Below are positions 63,120-64,000 of a stretch of 64,000 nt of DNA, in pieces. The DNA is from Herbaspirillum rhizosphaerae_A (GTDB lineage Bacteria; Pseudomonadota; Gammaproteobacteria; Burkholderiales; Burkholderiaceae_D), in assembly GCF_046025915.1 (NCBI RefSeq), contig NZ_JAQQFR010000007.1, forward strand, positions 1-64,000. The letters run 5' to 3'. Position numbers and translations under genes: made by a program. The notes beneath the pieces were generated by a model. The model ran no database searches and was not told the DNA's origin. It was given only the letters and a program-made list of their open reading frames with translations. Position 1 is the stretch's first letter. Every line of letters starts with the position of its first letter.

Positions 63120-63827
63120 TCAGGCGGCGTCTTCTGCCAGCAGTCCAGTAATCAACGCCGGCAACTCACGCATGTCGTCGAACACCAGTTCGGCGCCGGC
63201 CGCGAGCAGCTTCTGATGCATGCCCTCCTTATCGTGCGCCACGCCGGTAAAGCCCAGTACGCGCATGCCGGCACTGCTGGCCGCGCGTACGCCGGTGACA
63301 CTGTCGTCGACGGCGACGCACTGCTGCGGTGCGATCTTGTAGCCTTCGGCAGCTGCGAGATAAACATGCGGCGCCGGCTTGGGACGGCCGACATCATGCG
63401 CGCTATGGATGTGCCCCTCGAACATGCTCAGCAAACCGCAACGGCGCAGACCTCGCACGATGCGATCGCTGCTGCTGTTGCTGGCGACGGCTTTGGGCAA
63501 GTCGATTGCCTTCAAGGCTTCTGCAATGCCGGGCACCAGTTGCACTTCGTCGCCGCAGGCGATACCGACGGCAGTATTGATATCGGCATATTGCACAGCA
63601 TTCAGGCCGAAGCCGAACTCCACATCCAGTTCGTCGAGCAGCAATTCGGTGAACATGCCGAGCCGGGAAGCAATCGCGTGATGCAGCTTGTCGCCGTCTG
63701 CCGGATCTTTCAGCAGCGGCAGCAGGTGCTCATGCAGCACGCGCAAAGCGATGCTTTCACTGTCGAGCAGTACACCGTCGCAGTCGCACACCAGATGCGT
63801 GATTCTTGATGTCATGTGTTCTTTCAT
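63120..63827 (-). CDS. HAD-superfamily sugar phosphatase/phosphoglucomutase-like hydrolase
   Basis: 235-aa HAD subfamily IA protein. CDCDGVLLDSE holds the nucleophile and acid Asp pair, SNSSSDRI is motif II, RPKPAPHVYLAA motif III, and VDDSVTGVRAASSAGM motif IV. The four-helix cap (about residues 20-85) fits beta-phosphoglucomutase-like phosphatases. In a polyol operon it may dephosphorylate dead-end sugar phosphates. Start ATG 63827 overlaps the permease stop (TAATG); ATG 63815 is an alternative. Confidence 0.87.
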   Translation of the reverse strand: MKEHMTSRITHLVCDCDGVLLDSESIALRVLHEHLLPLLKDPADGDKLHHAIASRLGMFTELLLDELDVEFGFGLNAVQYADINTAVGIACGDEVQLVPGIAEALKAIDLPKAVASNSSSDRIVRGLRRCGLLSMFEGHIHSAHDVGRPKPAPHVYLAAAEGYKIAPQQCVAVDDSVTGVRAASSAGMRVLGFTGVAHDKEGMHQKLLAAGAELVFDDMRELPALITGLLAEDAA

Positions 63828-64000
63828 TACTTCACGGCGCCGAAGGTCAGGCCGCGCACCAGTTGTTTCTGCGCCAGCCAGCCGAGCGCCATGATGGGAG
63901 CGATCGCCAGCAGCGATGCTGCCGACAGCTTGGCCCAGAACAAGCCTTCCGGATTGGAATACGAGGCGATGAAGACCGTCAGTGGTGCGGCATCGACGCT
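63827..64000 (-). CDS. carbohydrate ABC importer permease, MalG type (C-terminal part, truncated by the window)
   Basis: The last 57 residues of an inner-membrane permease: LTVFIASYSNPEGLFW, a final hydrophobic helix (AKLSAASLLAIAPIMALGWL) and the standard MalG-family end VRGLTFGAVK before TAA. The stop overlaps the HAD gene start by one base. The rest lies beyond position 64000. Confidence 0.92.
   Translation of the reverse strand, partial: SVDAAPLTVFIASYSNPEGLFWAKLSAASLLAIAPIMALGWLAQKQLVRGLTFGAVK

Overview
The window most likely comes from a betaproteobacterium of the Burkholderiales, probably Oxalobacteraceae and Herbaspirillum-like. The placement rests on gene content: a pyrR-pyrB-pseudo-dihydroorotase cluster, polA followed by a DUF2782 protein, a Pseudomonas-type thrB and a BPSS1780-family membrane protein, and a Kdo hydroxylase next to waaA. 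Housekeeping genes look moderately GC-rich. The genes at about 13.5-16 kb and 23.4-28.7 kb are clearly more AT-rich, as expected of horizontally acquired surface-polysaccharide genes. No rRNA, tRNA or CRISPR array was seen.

0-33 kb is an LPS core and O-antigen region. Core genes (waaA, kdoO, waaC) and a phosphomannomutase/phosphoglucomutase sit beside a WbpV-like reductase, a WbpM-like 4,6-dehydratase and a PglC-like phosphoglycosyl transferase, which together suggest an N-acetylquinovosamine-type first sugar. Next come five glycosyltransferases, a short SDR, a GT11 and a GT10 fucosyltransferase-fold enzyme, a hexapeptide acetyltransferase, the Wzt/Wzm ABC exporter, and a ColD/ColC-or-Fcl/Gmd set. 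The aminotransferase-fold protein of that set has histidine in place of the PLP lysine, so it is read as a 3-dehydrase making a 3,6-dideoxyhexose (colitose) precursor. On the + strand (23.4-27.1 kb) lies an AT-rich cassette of a lipid-phosphate-type GT2, a methyltransferase, a small EamA-type flippase-like protein and a large multi-spanning protein, resembling three-component gtr glycosylation systems. Two OafA-type acyltransferases follow, one frameshifted, between decayed IS3-family remnants. The region closes with rfbB-rfbA-rfbC, without rfbD.

33.5-39.1 kb is housekeeping: apaH, a plsC-type acyltransferase, and yqgE-ruvX-pyrR-pyrB-pyrC'. The pyrC' product lacks the metal-binding HxH.

39.2-45.6 kb is a catabolic and uptake operon: an ABC importer of the NitT/TauT class, a Rieske oxygenase, an isopenicillin-N-synthase-like Fe(II) oxygenase, and an amidohydrolase of the 8-oxoguanine/isoxanthopterin deaminase type. 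Its substrate is unknown and probably an N-heterocycle. Next are a cholesterol-oxidase-like GMC enzyme and a Tat-exported dienelactone-hydrolase-family protein (46-48.7 kb).

49-58.8 kb holds two chemoreceptors, polA, a LOG-family nucleotide hydrolase starting head-to-head with polA, a DUF2782 protein, thrB and a BPSS1780 membrane protein. 58.8-64 kb is a polyol operon (xylB, a D-arabinitol/mannitol dehydrogenase, a MalK-like ATPase, a HAD phosphatase and the end of a MalG-like permease) that would take a sugar alcohol to D-xylulose 5-phosphate. All calls come from reading the sequence; no database search was run.
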